A DNA stretch of 64,000 nt from Alligator mississippiensis (taxonomy: Eukaryota; Chordata; Crocodylia; Alligatoridae): NCBI RefSeq assembly GCF_030867095.1, contig NC_081837.1:16882501-16946500 (forward strand), read 5' to 3'. Position numbers and translations under genes: made by a program. Shown here one piece after another: positions 1-13,293 of this stretch (its first letter is position 1; each line of letters opens with the position of its first letter). A model generated the notes under the pieces. It had not been told where the DNA came from. It made no database searches and saw nothing but the letters and a program-made list of their open reading frames with translations.

Positions 1-196
1 AGTCATGGGTGGAGTCCCACCAGGTCTCCGTTATCCCTATGACATCAAAATTATTTGCACTGAGCAGGAGGATGAGGTCCTCCTGCTTATTCTCCAAGCT
101 CCTGGCATTTGTGTACAGGCAGGCAAGTGTCCCCTGGGGGGCTCCGTCCTTGCCCACAGACTTTACCAGGGCTGGGGCAGGGGTGGGCTCCCTTAA
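1..196 (-). CDS. CR1 ORF2 N-terminus (APE-type endonuclease), partial at window edge
   Basis: On the minus strand, in a different frame from ORF1, an open reading frame runs through LACLYTNARS (about 130-100) to GITETWWDSTHD at the window edge. These match the N-terminal endonuclease motifs of CR1 ORF2: the Asn-containing TNA block and the catalytic Glu in TETWW. The frame stays open upstream and overlaps the ORF1 3' end, so the exact start cannot be chosen. I put it near 196, where the CR1-like residues begin to be recognisable. The remaining endonuclease and the reverse transcriptase lie beyond position 1. Confidence 0.75.
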
Positions 197-273
197 GTGC
201 CTTGACCCGCTGGCTTTGCAGGGATTGCTCAGCAGGCCAGCAGTGGCAGTAGTCCCCCCGTCCCCCAGCGGGC

Positions 274-803
274 TTAGTTTAAAGCCCAGTGGAGCAGGTC
301 AGCCAGTCTGGCTGAGAAGAGCCTCCTCCCTAGGGGAGAGAGGTGGAGGCCATCTCTTCCCAGCAGCTCGCTGCCTCTCTCACCAAAGAGCGGGCTGTGG
401 TCATGAAAGCCAAAGACTTCCTGACGACACCAGCGCTGCAGTCTCTGGTTGACTACCTGGATCCTCCTCTCCCTCCTCAGCTCATAGCCTGAGACTGGGA
501 GGATCGACGAGAACACCACCTGTGCCCCCAGACCCTTTAGCCCCGCTCCCAAATCCCTGTAGCGCCTCATGACCCGGCTGGGAGCGCTCCGAGCCATGTC
601 ATTGGTGCCCACGTGAATTAGGAGCATGGGATAGTGGTCTGTGGGTTTGAGGAGCTCTGGGATCCTCTCTGCAATGTCCCGGATGCGGGCCCCCGGGAAG
701 CAGCAGACTTCCCAGGCTAAGGGGTCGGGGCGGCAGATTGCCCCCTCAGTCCCCCTCAGGAGGGAGTCTCCCACAACAAACACCTTACGTTTTGTCTTGG
801 GGA
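274..803 (-). CDS. CR1 ORF1 C-terminal esterase domain (SGNH hydrolase fold), partial
   Basis: The open frame ends with a stop at 274-276 and is open upstream through the element boundary near 803. A GTG at 781-783 is internal; the true ORF1 start is missing. SGNH-hydrolase landmarks are visible: GDSLLRG near the fragment's start (nucleophile Ser), HVGTNDMA in the middle (block III Gly/Asn) and DGLHLSPLG near the C-terminus (catalytic Asp-x-x-His). Esterase domains are known in ORF1 proteins of CR1-type non-LTR retrotransposons, where the role in retrotransposition is unclear. There is no stop or frameshift across ~175 codons, so this copy looks relatively young. It is a mobile-element gene, not a host gene. 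An exapted or expressed host protein is not supported by anything seen here. Confidence 0.8.
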
Positions 804-895
804 TTGTAAGATCTGTGAGGGCAGTACTGTCTCTTACATTTATACAGCACTAAGCCACACAGGAATCTGTAGGCACTGCTGTAATATAAATTATA
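804..895 (+). repeat. CORE-SINE/MIR-like 3' tail
   Basis: The sequence has the widespread amniote SINE tail pattern: GATTGTAAG, then a 'gggcagtactgtctctta' block, then 'tatacagcactaagc', 'taggcactgctgtaat' and an ATAAATTATAAA end. A second copy with the same order is at 48172-48268. The CR1 at 1-803 joins it directly. Family assignment is from memory of the pattern. Confidence 0.55.
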
Positions 896-3184
896 AAAGA
901 TTGTGGGAGGAACAGGTACAATATCTGAAACACAGGAGCTAAACCCACGGATAACTTTAATGTTCTCTTACGATATTGTATGTTCTTTATGTATGGGTAT
1001 CATGCATAGACCAGACATAAAGTGTGACATATCACAAAATATGCTGCTGAATGCTCTAAACTAGAGATTGTAAACATTACTAGTAGAATGCCTATACCGT
1101 GTATCTCATAAAAGAATAATAAACTGCTATGCTATATCCTGGAGTATCCATAGGAAATTGAAACTGTAAACAACGCACAAGACAAAGTGTGTGTTTATAC
1201 CAGATACTGGCATACCTCCAAAGATGCCATGAAGCCAAATACACAGCACATGTGAGCGTGGAACTGAATCAAACATATTTGTAAGAGATGGCTAAAGGGT
1301 CCTGCTTCATGCTATTCCAGATACTTGTGTTTTGGCAACCGTGCAGGTTTTCCTTACCAAGGGCCCAGCTAGACCCAAACCAGCCAGACTGGGCTGGGGA
1401 ATGGATGAGTGTTGTGTCAAAAAAAAGGGTGGTTTAAAGGTGATGGGAGGCAAAATGTGCTCAGCAGTGGTTCCCATGGCTGCTCAAGAGAGAAGTGATA
1501 TGTGCCTCTGCCTTATTCCTGAAGTTAACAGTAGGCTACACTTCCAGCCTACCTGACCATGCCCCTTTGATACAAGCAGTGCAACTAAACATTAACTAAA
1601 CTAAACCTTGTGAAACCCCCAGTAACTCTGTGGGAGTCTCTCCACTGACTTCAAGGCCCTTATTAAGGCAAATGTTTTCAAAAACAGCCACTGATGCTCA
1701 ACATTACTAGGTGCCTTTAAAAATGCTGATCTCTGCAGAGGTGTAACGCAAGAAGGAGGAGGGTCCCTGCTTGCTGGTTTTCCCTCTAGTGTATCTGCAA
1801 CACACAGAGCAGGATTTTCTCAGTAAAATATGAGATTATCTATTTAAGATTATCTATTATCAATATGCATTTTGATAGAGCCATAAGCAAATATGTCGCA
1901 ATCCAGAGATTAAGAGGCCTTCCTTTGTGGAAGTCAATGGGAGTTTGACTGTTGAGTTCAATGGGTTTTATCCATGGTTCCTAAGATTTACATTGCAAAT
2001 TAGACAGTGACAGACCATGAAGACAGACAAAGAAAGGAAGTAGAAAAAGAACAGACATCTAAAATTGTTGCATATCATATGAGGAAAAGATATGAGCTCA
2101 TATACTTTTTAGTCTCCAGAAACCATTTATTAAAATAATTGATTCCTATTGGGCTTGGGAACTATCACCAAAAATATCTTGAATAAATCCTTGTAATATT
2201 ATTAATAATTATCTATAAAGCACCACTTTCAAAAGAGTTACTGTCCTTAAGTGCTTATACTATTGTTGATTACTGTTGTAATATGCTACAATGAATTTCA
2301 AATTGATTTTTCCCTTCCATAATAGTTGTGGCAACAACTTGTCACCAAATTTTAGAGGGACACAACAGGATACAACTTCAGCTATTAACCCCATGAATGC
2401 CAACACGATTTTTGTATTCTGTACCAGGTGTGGTACTTATAACACTGCACATAATTCTCATTCATGTATGTAATTTGCATAAAGGGTGTTTGGTGTGAGG
2501 TATCTAGGAGCCATACAGTAACGGATAAATGCAAAGCAGTGCCAGACACAAAAGGCAGCCAGACAGCATTCAAGAAAACACAAAGCTCTGCTGAAAAAGG
2601 ATCCTGTTCCAACTGGTTAAAGGAATGGAGAAAAATAAAACCAAAAGAAGGTATTTCTCTAAACTGCTTAAATGCACAGAGTTTACAGGGAAACAGCAAG
2701 AATACTGATAGCTGCTGAGGAACCTTGACATAGGAAAAACCTGTTCTCATCCTGACTGAACCTAGAAACCGATTACAGACCTGACCAAGATGGCCATAAA
2801 TTCCTGGTTAGGTTATGAAGTTGGGCCATGACCTCTTGGGTACTTCAGGCTGAGATGATGAAGGGGTTTATATTTAAGTACAAAGATCTTGATGTGTGTG
2901 TTTTAGGTAACAGTGACCAAGTGAGTACCATGAGAAGCAAATGTAGCTGACTTCCTCAGGCATATCTGAGGAGTTAGCAGACAGCTGTTTTTTCCACCTG
3001 TCATAGTCTGGTGGTGAATTAGAGAGAAATCCAGTTTGGAGCCCAAGGTTGTAGTGCAGCCTGGATGTGATGGAGGATGGACACAGCAGTCCCCACGGGG
3101 CAGTGGTCTTTGCTGCTCAGCTGCTACAACACAGGGAGAGGAATGCTGTAGGGGACTCCCATGAGGAAGGGAGTAAACTTAGGG
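896..3184. other. Intergenic, no gene recognised
   Basis: AT-rich sequence with no coding signal beyond short chance open frames. I see no exon-like segment with splice sites and no clear repeat termini. The 121- and 84-codon frames on opposite strands at 2385-2750 show no family motif. Confidence 0.6.
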
Positions 3185-4053
3185 GTAAAGTGTCCACACA
3201 CAAGGACAGGATGGTGATCCAGACCAACCTTGACACACACAGAAAATGGGTGAACGAAAACCTGATGGCCTTCAACACCAAAAAATGCAAGGTACTACAC
3301 CTTAGGAAGAAAAACCTGCAGCGTGCTTATAGGCTTGGCAGTGCTACACTTGCTAGCACCATGGCCGAAAGGGACTTGGGGTCATGATTGACCACAAAAT
3401 GAACATGAGCCACCAATGTGATGTTGCAGCTGGCAAAGTGAGCAAGACTCTGACTTGCATCCATAGATGCTTCAGGCAAATCCCAGGATGTAATTCTCCC
3501 ACTGTACTCGGCCTTTGCAAGGCTGCAGCTGGAGTACTGTGTCCAGTTCTGGGCTCCACAATTCAGGAAGGGTGTGGAGAAGCTTGAGAGTCTAGAGGAG
3601 AGCCACGTGCATGATCAGGGGTCAGGAAAACAGGCCTTATGATGAGAGGCTGAGAGCTATGGGACTTTTCAGCCTGGAAAAGCGCAGACTCAGGGGGGAC
3701 CTGATGGCTGCCTATAAGAATATAAGGGGTGTACATCAGGATCCGGGGGAATGCCTGTTCACCAGAGGGCCCCAAGGGATGACAAGGTCAAACGGTCACA
3801 AACTTCTCCAAGACCGTTTCAGGCTGGACACAAGGAAGAACTTCTTTCCTGTCCGAGCCCCCAAGACCTGGAACAGATTGCCACCAGAGGTGGTGCAAGC
3901 ACCTACTCTCGACTCCTTTAAGAGTCAATTGGACATTTACCTTGCTGGGATCCTGTGACCTCAGCTGACTTCCTGTCCCTGGGGCAGGGGGCTGGACTTG
4001 ATGATCTTCTGAGGTCCCTTCCAGCCCTAATGTATATGAATCTATGAAACCTA
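3185..4053 (+). mobile_element. CR1 LINE, 5'-truncated 3' end
   Basis: Plus-strand CR1 covering the C-terminal part of ORF2 and the 3' UTR. The C-terminal motifs are scattered over three frames: ENLMAFNTKKCKVLHL (about 3258), then HKMNMS in another frame (about 3396), then [20 protein letters not shown] and EKRRLRGDLMAAYKNI (3611-3725), ending at a TGA at 3956-3958. After it comes the standard CR1 3' end: 'gggggctggacttgatgat', 'gaggtcccttccagcccta' and short ATCTATGAA-type tail units. The 5' end near 3185 is approximate. Confidence 0.88.
3240..3958 (+). pseudogene. CR1 ORF2 C-terminal remnant
   Basis: This is the region after the reverse-transcriptase catalytic domain of CR1 ORF2. Frameshifts and stops break it: the first frame stops at 3385-3387, a second begins in a shifted frame at 3384 and the last stretch is again in another frame from 3611. 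No catalytic motif is included. It cannot encode a working protein. The element closest in this window for comparison is the minus-strand copy at 54427-56405, which covers the same region plus the reverse transcriptase. Confidence 0.85.
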
Positions 4054-6035
4054 TGAAGGGGAGGCACAGAATGATGTTGGTGCTGGACAGTTCCATGGCA
4101 GCTGAGAGCAACTGTTGGGGCTGGGCAGCTGGATCTGGGGATGGGAGATGCGGGCCTGAAGGCAGTGAAGAGATGGGTGGATGGAAAGGGAAAAATGGGG
4201 AACAGGCAGCAAAGCAATCAGAGCAGTAAGTCATCACCAGGGTGGAGAAAACCAGGGTCCAAGAAAGAAAAGCAGGGTATGAAACCCAGCTGGGAGATGA
4301 AGAAGGCTCCTGGCTAACCTTCCTCTCAGCACAGAGGGGACATGAGGCACTTGGACTAATGGCCATTGTTAGGCTATGAATGCTAAAATGCCTCATTCTC
4401 TGCTGCTGTGAATAACTCAATATCTATGCGGGAAGAGTTGGTAGTGGGGAGGCTGAGAGGTTGATTCTCCTGATACTGTGGGACAGAAATTGAATGTGGG
4501 CTGATCTCATAGTTACAGCACAGGACTAGGTGGCAGGGTGACTTCATTCCATCCCTGGCTCTGCCACAGACTTGCTTTGTGGCTTCTGGCAAGTCACTTA
4601 ACCATTCATAAGATGGAGATGACATGGTGGTTGGGAGGCTTGATTCATTACTGTGTGTTCAGCATTTTGAGATCCTCAGGTGGAATGGGATGTAAAGGGC
4701 AATATATTATTATTTAATGTAATGTACTTAGGGTACACACTTGCATCCATGGTTATCAAACCAAGGGACAGTGGGTTATCGCAACATATTTATGCTGGTC
4801 TCAGTCCTAGTGAGTGTATACTAGTGATGATGACCATTATGATGGGTAGGTATCTGTGGTGCACATTTGGGATGGCATCCCTCATGATTGAGACCATATC
4901 TTTTGTAATGAAAGCCCCCAACTTCCCAGATAGTTTGGAGGAGGGGAACATTCTTTTTATACCCCAAACTTGGTTATTAGTATGTATTATGGCAGCCATC
5001 TTGCTTAATAACCACATCTGTTTATACCTGACATTTATTATCCATCTCCAAAAATGTATTGGCTGTCTCATCAAGGGGGTGAAGGAAAGAACAGGCTATG
5101 GAGACAACTCAATTTTCACTTCTGGAGGTGAAGCTATCAGGTTCAAAATAAGTACTTGGAGGAAATGTGCATTAGTACTAGTGCATTGCAGACTTGTTCT
5201 CTGATATGAAATCTCTAAACTTCCTTTTATAAATCTCTGGAATGTTTTATACATGTTGCTATGTCTACAGGCTTTTTGGGGAAAAAGGTCTCTCTTTAAG
5301 TTTTCCAATGAAATTCATAATGTGGAGTTAAGATTACCCTGGTACATAATGAATATGCCTTTTTATTTATTTTTTAATTGATGAATTAACATAATGCACT
5401 CATTGGCTTGCCACTCATGGATTGTATGGTGTCATTCCTAACAATGTTTTTCCCTTCCAAATTGATTGGAACCATCCCTATTCCCGCCCCCCATGTCCTC
5501 CTAGCTGAACTGTTGAATATTACTGGGTGGGGGAAATAAACCACTCTGCAGTTACCCTGACACAGTGACTCAGCAACATAGTATCACCATTTAATAATAT
5601 AATAATACATATGATACTATAATTGTCACCATGTAACTTTTTGTGCTATATAGGGCACCTTGCCAAATCATAATACTACTTTTCATTTCTATAATATGGT
5701 ACTGTTCATCCAAGTATCTCAAAGCTCTTTAAAACATTAATTGAACCTCCAAATTATTCTGTAACATAGCAAAGTACAAGCACTGCCTGTTCCAAAGATT
5801 TAGAGCCTGCCTCCAAAAATCCTGAGCTTCTCTTAAAAATCATGAGCTTAAAATAGGACATTTTGTGGTTTTTATTTGCCTTGCAGCTGTTTGGCTTTTT
5901 AAGGTGTGCTCTGGTCAGGTTGTTCTTTGCAACGAGGAGGGCCAGAAACGAATGATTTTTAAACCCAAGCTCCAATTCTCACATCATCACCTGCCCCAAG
6001 GAATTGAAGCCTAAAGGAAGGATCCCAAATATCAC
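4054..6035. other. Intergenic between two CR1 pieces
   Basis: Contains a MIR (4515-4640) and otherwise AT-rich unassigned sequence. A 174-codon open frame at 4680-5204 has no recognisable domain and lies in sequence without codon bias, so I treat it as chance. Around 5810-5860 repeated 'aaatcctgagc' and 'aaatcatgagc' motifs suggest a decayed DNA element, but no termini were found. Confidence 0.5.
4515..4640 (+). repeat. MIR (CORE-SINE)
   Basis: Plus-strand MIR pattern: 'acaggactaggtggcaggg', 'tggctctgccacagacttg', 'ggcaagtcacttaacc', then 'ataagatggagatga'. It is diverged but in the right order and spacing. Confidence 0.75.
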
Positions 6036-6200
6036 AAGTCTTGGAACAGGTTCCCCAGACAGGTGGTGCATTCTCCATCCTTGGTGGTTTTTTAAAGCCT
6101 GGCTGGGATGATCGAGTTGGGGCTGGTCCTGCTGGGGCAGGGTGTTGGACTAGATGTGACCTCCGGAGGTCCCTTCCAACCCGCATTTCCCATGGCTCTA
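6036..6200 (+). mobile_element. CR1 LINE 3' end, short
   Basis: Starts at 'tggaacaggttccccagac' and 'ggtggtgcattctccatcc', passes 'gcctggctgggatgat' and 'gttggactagatgtgacct', and ends with 'aggtcccttccaacccgca'. This is the last ~165 bp of a CR1 in plus orientation. It lies about 300 bp upstream of the likely YWHAG transcription start. Confidence 0.88.
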
Positions 6201-6201
6201 G

Positions 6202-7038
<837 letters not shown>

Positions 7039-9361
7039 TAAAATCTAGAAAAATCACCCCGTGGTGTCGGGGTCCCCTGCCGCCCCCGGTCCCTGCCCGC
7101 CGCCGCGGGGGCTGGAGTGACCCCCCAGAGGGCGGCTGAGGATCCTCGGAGGGACTTGCCTCGAGCCACATGAGGGATGCGTGTCCTTCCTCGCCCGCCG
7201 CCCGGCTCTCTCTCTAGCCGCATCCTCCGCTCGGTGCCCGATTCCCACGACTAGCGCGGACTGGTGTCCTCCGTGACTTCTAAGTCTTTAATGGCTCACG
7301 CTTATTTCCTTCCTTTTTTTTTTTTTCCTTTTAATTGCGTTTCAAGATCTCTGAGCTGAGTCAGGGTTGTCTTCATTTCACGCTCTTAAAATAAAGGCTC
7401 TGCGTTTTAGCGGACCCATCTGGTTTGTGACACCTTAATGTGTCTTTTTAATTAATACTGACACACATTTTTTTGACAATCTAACAAAAAAAAAAAAAAA
7501 GCCTCTCTGATCTGATCTTGCAAACAAAGCAATCGTGGGAGGCAGTATCAAGTCATTCCAGAAGATTCTGCATTTGTCATATTGCAGAGAGGCTAGACTG
7601 GGTGGAGGGAGGGAGGGGTTGCTTTAAAGGGGAAAACTGTTCTTTTATATTTGTCTTCTTGGTCAGGTCTGAGCCTTTAAGAGAAGCTGGGGTGTCCTCC
7701 CTTGCTGATGAGAAGTGAATGCTGATCTAGGAATGTCGCAGTCTCTTGAATGCAGCTCCATTCGCTTATATTGCACCATTTTGTCAGTAACCTTGCATTT
7801 ATCATATGGGCAGAACTGTCACAGCCTGAGAATGGGATGGGAGTTGTACCTCCATAAATGAAATGTGGAACAATCGGAACAAAATGAGCTTGACAGCGGT
7901 TCGGTGGCTTTAATACATGAGCTGCTCTACTGCAGGATTGAATTTTCCATTTTTTTTTTTTTATTTTAATTTTTTTTTTTTTTTGTAGAGCCCTGAGCTT
8001 TGGTTTAAATGTATGTGTGCAAATATTAAATATTTTATTCAGGTAATATATAGCTACTGCTATCTAAAACAGAACATAGACTTAAATGCAAAGTAATCTT
8101 ATTCCAATATATTTGTTTCTCCACAGATATAATTGGTATGCTTCTTCCCCTCCCCCCCTCAGTTCTGTATTCTTTTTTAGAAGGAAAAGGCTGACTTAAT
8201 AAAAGGTCATGATTACTTTTAATGGCCATCATGAAACGGCAATCTGGACTGTTGCATCTCCAGTACATTGGAATCGGTTTCCTATAGCTGAACTATACTG
8301 GAGGTGTTCGAGCTCTTACTACATCACACGTGCACACAAGCAGCATTTCATTTTCTTTTCCTTTCTCTTTTTTTTTTTTTCCCATAACCTGGAAAATGCT
8401 ACTTGGATCTATGCATGGTCCTATCTTACTGGACATGTTGCACTGATTTATTGTCCCATCTAATCACCCATTCCCCTCCCCATCTCCAGTTGTGCAGGAG
8501 GCTTGTGACCTCGGACTCATTTCCGTAGCAACGCAGTGATGTCAGAAGCAGTGGTACAAGCTGCATTGCACCCAGGTGGTAGCAGAGAGCATGCAGATTG
8601 CATATTTCAGAATTGATGCAGAAATGTTACCATGTAGTTATCCAGTGGGATTAACGTTCTCCCAGAAACTAGATGATAGATCTTTCATATATCTTTTGAC
8701 AACTAATGCATGACAAATCATTCCTGACAGATCATTAGATCAAGCATGAATACCACCACTCTCACACTTGCTGCATGTCTTTCTTTATAAGATTGTATAT
8801 AAAGAAAGCAGTGGCACCGTTTTTTTGTTTTTAGTGCAAACTCAAGTACAGTGCAGTAGTTAACACACAAGAACATAGTCACATCTTTGAAAATCAATTA
8901 TAAGATTAAATGTTATTAATGACTAATGGGTTTGTGATGCAGCCTTCAGTCACTTAATTCAACAAACCCAACCCATACTTCCTTGGAAGCTTTTAAATAG
9001 AATAATTGCAGTTAGGGTTTCTTATTGGACATAGCATGCTGGACTCTTTCTAAACACATCATCTACTGGGCAGCCTATTACTGCAGTGGAGTGTACAAAA
9101 CTGAATAAAAATGTTTCCTTATTTGGTTATCATCTCCACATCTGAATATCTAGTAGGCACTTGATAAACTTGGTTTTTAAATTTGCTAACTACACAAATC
9201 CATTGTTGTGCTTGGGTAATGCCAATGAAGCTGGATAGTGATAGTGGATAGTTTATGCTCAATTGAAGCAGTGTGGTACTTCCTGTGCTGCATTAATTGC
9301 TATGAAGGATCAGGGGAAAACTGGCTTCTTGAGTGAGTACCTTTAGAAGTAATATTGCTGG

Positions 9362-9540
9362 ATAGATACAGTACTGGACTAGGGCACAAGAGTGCCTTGC
9401 TTTAGTCTTGGTTGTGCCATTGACCTGCCGGCTGACCTTGGGCAAATCGCTTCATCCATCCCTTCATACACCCATACAGATGGGGCTATTACCCTTCGGT
9501 ATGGTGGTCTGAGAGTCTCTGAAGAGCACAGAATGAGCCC
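9362..9540 (+). repeat. MIR (CORE-SINE)
   Basis: Plus-strand MIR order: 'acagtactggactagggca', 'cttggttgtgccattgacc', 'ctgaccttgggcaaatcgc', 'acagatggggctattaccc', then 'gagagtctctgaagagcac'. Moderately diverged and nearly full length for the central part. Confidence 0.8.
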
Positions 9541-12519
9541 AGAGCACAAGTTATAATGAATGACCTTTTGACAAGTCTGTTCCTGGATTCTGCTGGCTAA
9601 TCAGTCATTCAGTACTGGTACCCCCCTCAATTTCTGCAAACCAGAGAAAGGGATTTGTGTGGGGGAGGGGAGTCCCCTCAAAAGGCAACTAGGGTTCTGA
9701 ATAGCACGTCACTGACAAGGTTCTTATTCCTTCTATTTATTCATGTATTTTTTAAATTTAAGTTTGACCTAGTGGAAAAAAAATTGTCCTTAATGCCTCA
9801 AGTGGGTGCAGGTTGCTTTTTGTCTGAATGGCTACTCCAGGAGGCTAGCTTTAACTTGGTTTAGAGTTTACTGTGTGATGCATCTGCTTATGCTGTAGTG
9901 GCTTGATCAATATCCATTAGCAGTAATGGAGCAGTGACATCTTTGCAGGCTTTTGGAGGTGGAGCCCTGCCAACCATCCAAGTCATGTGATGCTTGGGAA
10001 ATTGTTTCCTTCCTAAGTGTGTGCATATGAAGTACAGTCCTGGCACTTATCCATCCATCCATCCCACCTGCAAAAATGGGGTGTATGTCTCAGATATTCA
10101 TTGTTTTAATAAAACTATTTTCTGAAGGATGGAATCATTAGCCTTTTAAAGCTCCTGGCCTGGTCTTCCTATTTAATAGGCTTGTTCTGTAAGTTGTTAT
10201 ATTTTTATAGGGGCTGCAACACTTCTATTTTTATAACATAAGCACAAGACCAGTCCAAACTATTTCCCAGGTTCTATATAGAAAAATTCTATCTAGTCTC
10301 CTCTAAAACATGTAATTTCCATGTAGTCCAAAATGTTGCAGGATGCATTAAGTTGCTTCTAAAATCTTGACTTCCTAGGAAGAATAGAATCTAGGTATGG
10401 CTTGTGGACCTTGCCATAAATGTCATTATCTGATGGCAACTGGGCTACCCCATTCCAGGAATCCAAACGCACCATTTGGCATGAAGTGTTATCCCTCTGT
10501 GAGAGTCCAAACTATGTGCCTCTTTTAGATACACAGGTCAAGATGCAACATTCTTGCCTCTTTCCCTCCTCCCCCTCCTTTCTCATGCACCTTAAGGATC
10601 TACTGCATCAAGAGGGGTCTAAAAGAGTACATCTCTGATATTTTGAGGTTGTTCAAGGGTCAAGTTGGAAGCTGAGGCACAGGAAAAGTATAAAATGAGT
10701 GAGTAAACAAGAACTGAGCTGGTTTGGGGCCTGGGTAGGTAGGAGCAGGATTGCTTAGAGCAAAGATGTGATTTGCAGTGGTGCTGTGCAGGATCTTGAA
10801 GTTGAGAGTGAGTAATTTTAAAGCCTTTTGCTGACTTTCCCAAAACTCAGAAGTGAAAGAGTTGGAAGCGATTGTGGCAACATCTTGCAGAGGAGTGATG
10901 AGAAGTAAGGAAGCCACAAAGGAAAGGACTGCAGAGAATGAAACAAGAGGAGGAACAGTTCTTAGTATTGAGGCTTAGAACCATGTAATATCACCATGTT
11001 GCAATAATCTTGCTACTTAAATATGCAAAGAGAAGAACTTGCAAACACCCAGGAGTCAATGAAACTACCTGATGTTTCTAGAATATTACAGTTGTAGCTG
11101 AAGGTTTTTCTTCCTTTTTATTTATTTATTTAACTTGCAAGCAGTTGTTTGCATTTAACTTTATCTCTTCCTCTTTTTGCTTGGTTTGACAACTACCAGT
11201 CCTTCCCACAACCTATGATATCTGCTAATGTGTAGTAGTGTGTCTCAAATAATATTCATTCACCTTGTTTCCTGTTAATAGTTCATGGGGGGGGTAAATG
11301 CTCAGTGAGCTTTGTTTTCAGTCTTTGCACCTGGGAAAAAAAAATCTGGTAATTCATAGCTCTGATAAAAGGTCCAGGGATGCTTGTTGGCCCCTTTGTG
11401 CCCTAAGGGATCTTGTAGCATTTGTAACCTTGCTGTGAGCTTGAAGGAGGAGGTTCACAGGCCAGCACCTTACTTCCTGCAAAGGTTTAAATTTATTGGA
11501 AGGTTAAACTTGCATATGGTTTTCCATAGCTTTCTGAGCATCTTTGAATTTCTGGGCTTCTTTACTGCTCTTGTCAGTACCTCAGTCATGAACCCCTTTC
11601 TGGATGCCCTGAAGAATTGCAGCAAGACTATATTTTTATGATGCACCATTCCAGAGTTCTGCAGTAAAGTAGGCAACTGCCAAAACAGTACAGGGCATAG
11701 CTTTGCTAAACTGGCTAAAATTAAATTTTTGTCACTTCCTGAATGTTTGACTAGACATGTCCTGGAAGTTGGATCCAGCATGCTGTGAGATACGAGTGGA
11801 AAGCCGTGCCGTAATTGTAACCATGCTATCAGTAATAACAAGTAATATTAGCGTCTCTAGGTATTATGGAGTATTCCAGTGACAGAGCAATATTGAAAGA
11901 GCTGGAGCCCTTAAATGTAATGCCTGCTTGCTTTGTGATATTTTTTGTGTTCGCTTTAGGCATAAAGGCTACAAAGATAAGGCTATCCAGGCAAGAACCC
12001 CAGATTATGCTCCCATTGAAGGTTAGTCTGAACTCTGTATGACACGAGAAGGTAAAGGCAGCTACTGATTACGTTCCTGTCTGACCCCAGTCAACAGTCT
12101 GAGGTCTGTTACAGCTCTTGGCTTTAAAGCCTGGCTCTCGAAGTAGAGACTGACTTCCAGCTCTGGAGGTCCCTGGGTCAACCAAGATAGCTATCACTGA
12201 AGCATAACAGAGCAGTTGCTTGTAGCCTTGAATGCTTCATTACTTAAAGCCATGTTTTGCATGATTAGTTAACTTGCTTCCAGGTTCTACTAAAAGTAGG
12301 CAAAGCCCCATAGCGTGAACTGTGAACAAGTAACCACTCACCTGGTAGGCCAAGGAAATGGGGGCAGCAAATCTCTGTTAATCTTTAACTAGATTAGTAG
12401 ATTTCTTCCCTTGGGTTTCCCTTGTAGTCTGTGTGGCACCATACATGAATATAAATACCTTTTGTGAGCAGAAATGTTATAGAAAACATTTTTGGTGGCT
12501 GTGCTGGGGTGTATAGAAC

Positions 12520-12876
12520 TTGACCTGGAATGATAGAGAATTAGAGCTGTAAAGGACCTCATGTAGTCCAACCCCCTTCGTAAAAGCAGGATCATCCCTA
12601 CCTAAACTATCCTCTACAAATCCGTTGTCTTGACTCTACAGTTTTAAGAGTTAACCCTGAGACGTAACAAGACGTAACACCCTAACCTGCCGCAGGTAAA
12701 GCAGGGGATCACAGCAGCCAACAGCCTGCTGCTGTAAAAGTTATTGATATATGTTTGTGAGATAGGAAGAGAATCATGCCCTATTCTAAAAGAAAGCAGA
12801 AACCCTCACAGTCCATACCAATCTGACCCTGGGGTAAAAAGGCAGACTACAATGTAGCAAGCAAGGCTGGCTTAAA
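12520..12876 (-). mobile_element. CR1 LINE 3' region, old copy
   Basis: On the plus strand it reads 'gatagagaattagagctgt', 'aaaggacctcatgtagtcc', 'aacccccttcg', later 'cagcctgctgctgtaaaag' and 'ccaatctgaccctggggta'. The same order is seen at 59800-60130 ('gccctgctgctacaagag', 'agcaatctgaccatgggat'), so both belong to one CR1 subfamily lying in minus orientation. Ends are approximate; the right end meets an hAT-like element. Confidence 0.7.
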
Positions 12877-13254
12877 CATGGGCAGGAAAACTCTTGACTA
12901 AATCTGGCCCACGGCTGCCCCCACTGAACTCAGCATGGGGCTGAGCCTTGCTATAAGCAGAGAGCACCGTGCTCCTGCCTGGCCGCAGCCAGCACGTACA
13001 GCTTCTGGCGGGGCTATTCCCATTGTGGCTGCAGCTGCCTGAATGCTGCTCAGCTCCCCTTGCCTCCAGTGGTGGCTCTTCCAACTCTTGCCCCTACTGC
13101 ACAGCTCTGGGTCGGGAGGAAGCTTCAGTCCCAGCGGCTCCTGTTCCAGGCCACTTTCCACCTGCTCTGCCCGTTGGCTGGTGGGTGTTTGGACATCGCA
13201 CCCCCTGCCTCCCAGGCAGCCAGCCCCCTGTCCCACGCTTCCCACGCGTCTGTC

Positions 13255-13293
<39 letters not shown>

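Larger units (their letters stand above)
1..803 (-). mobile_element. CR1 LINE fragment, ORF1 3' part and ORF2 5' part
   Basis: Read on the minus strand, this segment contains the last ~175 codons of a CR1 ORF1 (SGNH-esterase part) followed by the start of ORF2 in a different frame. It is cut by the left window edge, so the rest of ORF2 lies outside. The element's 5' boundary is near 803, where the sequence changes abruptly into a SINE-like tail (804-895). CR1 is the dominant LINE of sauropsids and is normally 5'-truncated. This copy is unusual only in retaining the ORF1/ORF2 junction with both frames open. Confidence 0.85.

Noticed and set aside
4680-5204. 174-codon open frame on the plus strand, hydrophobic and Met-rich
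   Set aside because: No domain, no codon bias, AT-rich intergenic sequence directly after a MIR, with an overlapping frame on the other strand. Most likely chance.
10620-10990. Possible repeat ('gatcttgaagttgagagtg', 'aaagccttttgctgac' and nearby phrases resemble a dispersed amniote repeat)
   Set aside because: Similarity is only impressionistic and no boundaries are visible.
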